Assembly (NCBI GenBank): GCA_029857655.1
Contig: JAOUGR010000072.1
Location: 1 to 8,891, forward strand
Source: Gammaproteobacteria bacterium
GTDB taxonomy: Bacteria > Pseudomonadota > Gammaproteobacteria > Steroidobacterales > Steroidobacteraceae
Direction of reading: 5' to 3'
DNA length: 8,891 nucleotides
The notes beneath the pieces are model-generated. The model was not told the origin of the DNA. It did not search any database and worked only from the letters and a program-made list of their open reading frames with translations. Shown in pieces: positions 8,141-8,891 of the stretch. Both the position numbers and the translations under genes were made by a program. How positions within the stretch are numbered: position 1 is the first letter of the stretch; the number at the start of each line of letters is the position of its first letter.

Positions 8141-8891
8141 TCAGCTGCGCGTGCGGTCGGCTGCGCCGAGCGTCAGGACCTCAAAACCGTCAGCCGTCAC
8201 CAGCACCGTGTGCTCCCATTGGGTGGACAAGGAGTGGTCCTTCGTGACGACAGTCCAGCCATCGCCCAGCAGCCGCACATGGCGCCGGCCCGCATTGACC
8301 ATCGGTTCGACAGTGAATGTCATGCCCGGCTCGATCGCAAGGCCAGTGCCGGGCTCGCCGTAATGCAGCACCTGCGGATCCTCGTGGAAGTCTCGCCCGA
8401 TCCCATGGCCGCAGTATTCGCGAACCACGGAGTAGCCCTGGGACTCGACATATTGCTGGATCGCGTGGCCCAGGTCGCCCAGCCGGTGGCCTGGCGCCAC
8501 CTGCCGGATGCCGAGCCACATCGCCTCAAGGCCGATGCTGCACAGGCGCCGGGCCTGGACCGAGCAATTCCCGACCAGGAACATGCGGCTGGTATCGCCG
8601 TGGAAGCCGTCCTTGATGACCGTGACATCCAGATTGACGATGTCCCCGGCGCGCAGCTGCCGCTCCCCCGGGATGCCATGGCAGACGACGTGGTTGAGCG
8701 AAGTACAGATCGACTTCGGAAATCCCTTGTAATTCAACGGTGCAGGGATGGCCTTCTGGACCTCGACGATGAATTCGTGGCAGATCCGGTTGAGTTCCTC
8801 AGTGGTCACCCCGGGCTGCACATGGGGAGTGATCATGTCCAGGACGTCGGCGGCCAGGCGGCCGGCCACCCGCATCGCCTGCTGTTCGGCG
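8141..8891 (-). CDS. map: Methionine aminopeptidase type I (5' end outside window)
   Basis: Cytoplasmic dinuclear metallopeptidase that removes the initiator methionine from new proteins. The frame stays open through the right edge. The methionine at 8873-8875 aligns with residue 14 of the E. coli enzyme, and five further codons (AEQQA) are readable upstream, so only about eight residues are missing. Counting from that methionine, metal ligands are D83, D94, H157, E190 and E221, which equal E. coli D97, D108, H171, E204 and E235; the substrate-contact histidines are H66 and H164. Blocks seen are VVCHGIPGE, NLDVTVIKDGFHGDTSRMF, REYCGHGIGRDFHE, TFTVEPMVNAG and TQWEHTVLVT. There is no zinc-finger extension in the visible part. 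The stop is three bases before glnD, the classic map-glnD arrangement of gammaproteobacteria, where rpsB commonly lies divergently beyond map; that would be outside this window. Confidence 0.96.
   Translation of the reverse strand, partial: AEQQAMRVAGRLAADVLDMITPHVQPGVTTEELNRICHEFIVEVQKAIPAPLNYKGFPKSICTSLNHVVCHGIPGERQLRAGDIVNLDVTVIKDGFHGDTSRMFLVGNCSVQARRLCSIGLEAMWLGIRQVAPGHRLGDLGHAIQQYVESQGYSVVREYCGHGIGRDFHEDPQVLHYGEPGTGLAIEPGMTFTVEPMVNAGRRHVRLLGDGWTVVTKDHSLSTQWEHTVLVTADGFEVLTLGAADRTRS

Noticed and set aside
1..8891. Search for a defence system, mobile element, CRISPR array or RNA gene.
   Set aside because: Nearly every base is accounted for by conserved housekeeping genes and one porin; no repeats, transposase, integrase or tRNA-like folds were seen.

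Overview
The window is compact, GC-rich bacterial chromosome with essentially no non-coding space. It carries two convergent sets of conserved genes. The set of families and the linkages tsaB next to a YoaA-type helicase and map-glnD-dapD point to a Gram-negative proteobacterium, most likely a high-GC gammaproteobacterium. A secreted porin and DsbB confirm an outer membrane and an oxidising periplasm. I cannot name a genus from sequence alone.

Plus strand, positions 1 to 3459: the C-terminal part of a YoaA/DinG-family DNA helicase runs in from the left edge and overlaps tsaB (tRNA t6A synthesis) through an ATGA junction. After a 55-base gap comes a signal-peptide-bearing outer-membrane porin of the 'putative porin' (Porin_5-like) type. 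Two bases after its stop codon begins dsbB, the membrane oxidase that recharges DsbA. The porin's only two cysteines sit ten residues apart in what looks like a loop, so this pair of genes may be linked in function as well as position.

Minus strand, positions 8891 down to 3437: map (methionine aminopeptidase, cut by the right edge), glnD (PII uridylyltransferase, the nitrogen sensor), dapD and dapE (two steps of the succinylase branch of lysine/diaminopimelate synthesis). The gaps between them are 3, 13 and 23 bases, so this looks like one transcript with translational coupling. It links protein N-terminal maturation, nitrogen sensing and the supply of cell-wall diaminopimelate.

The two groups meet tail to tail, and the last 23 bases of dsbB and dapE overlap on opposite strands. 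I found no stretch over 300 bases without a gene, and no RNA gene, mobile element, CRISPR array or clear intrinsic terminator. I do not see a new biological system here. The points most worth a second look are the porin-dsbB pairing with the cysteine pair, the overlapping convergent ends, and the uncertain glnD start.
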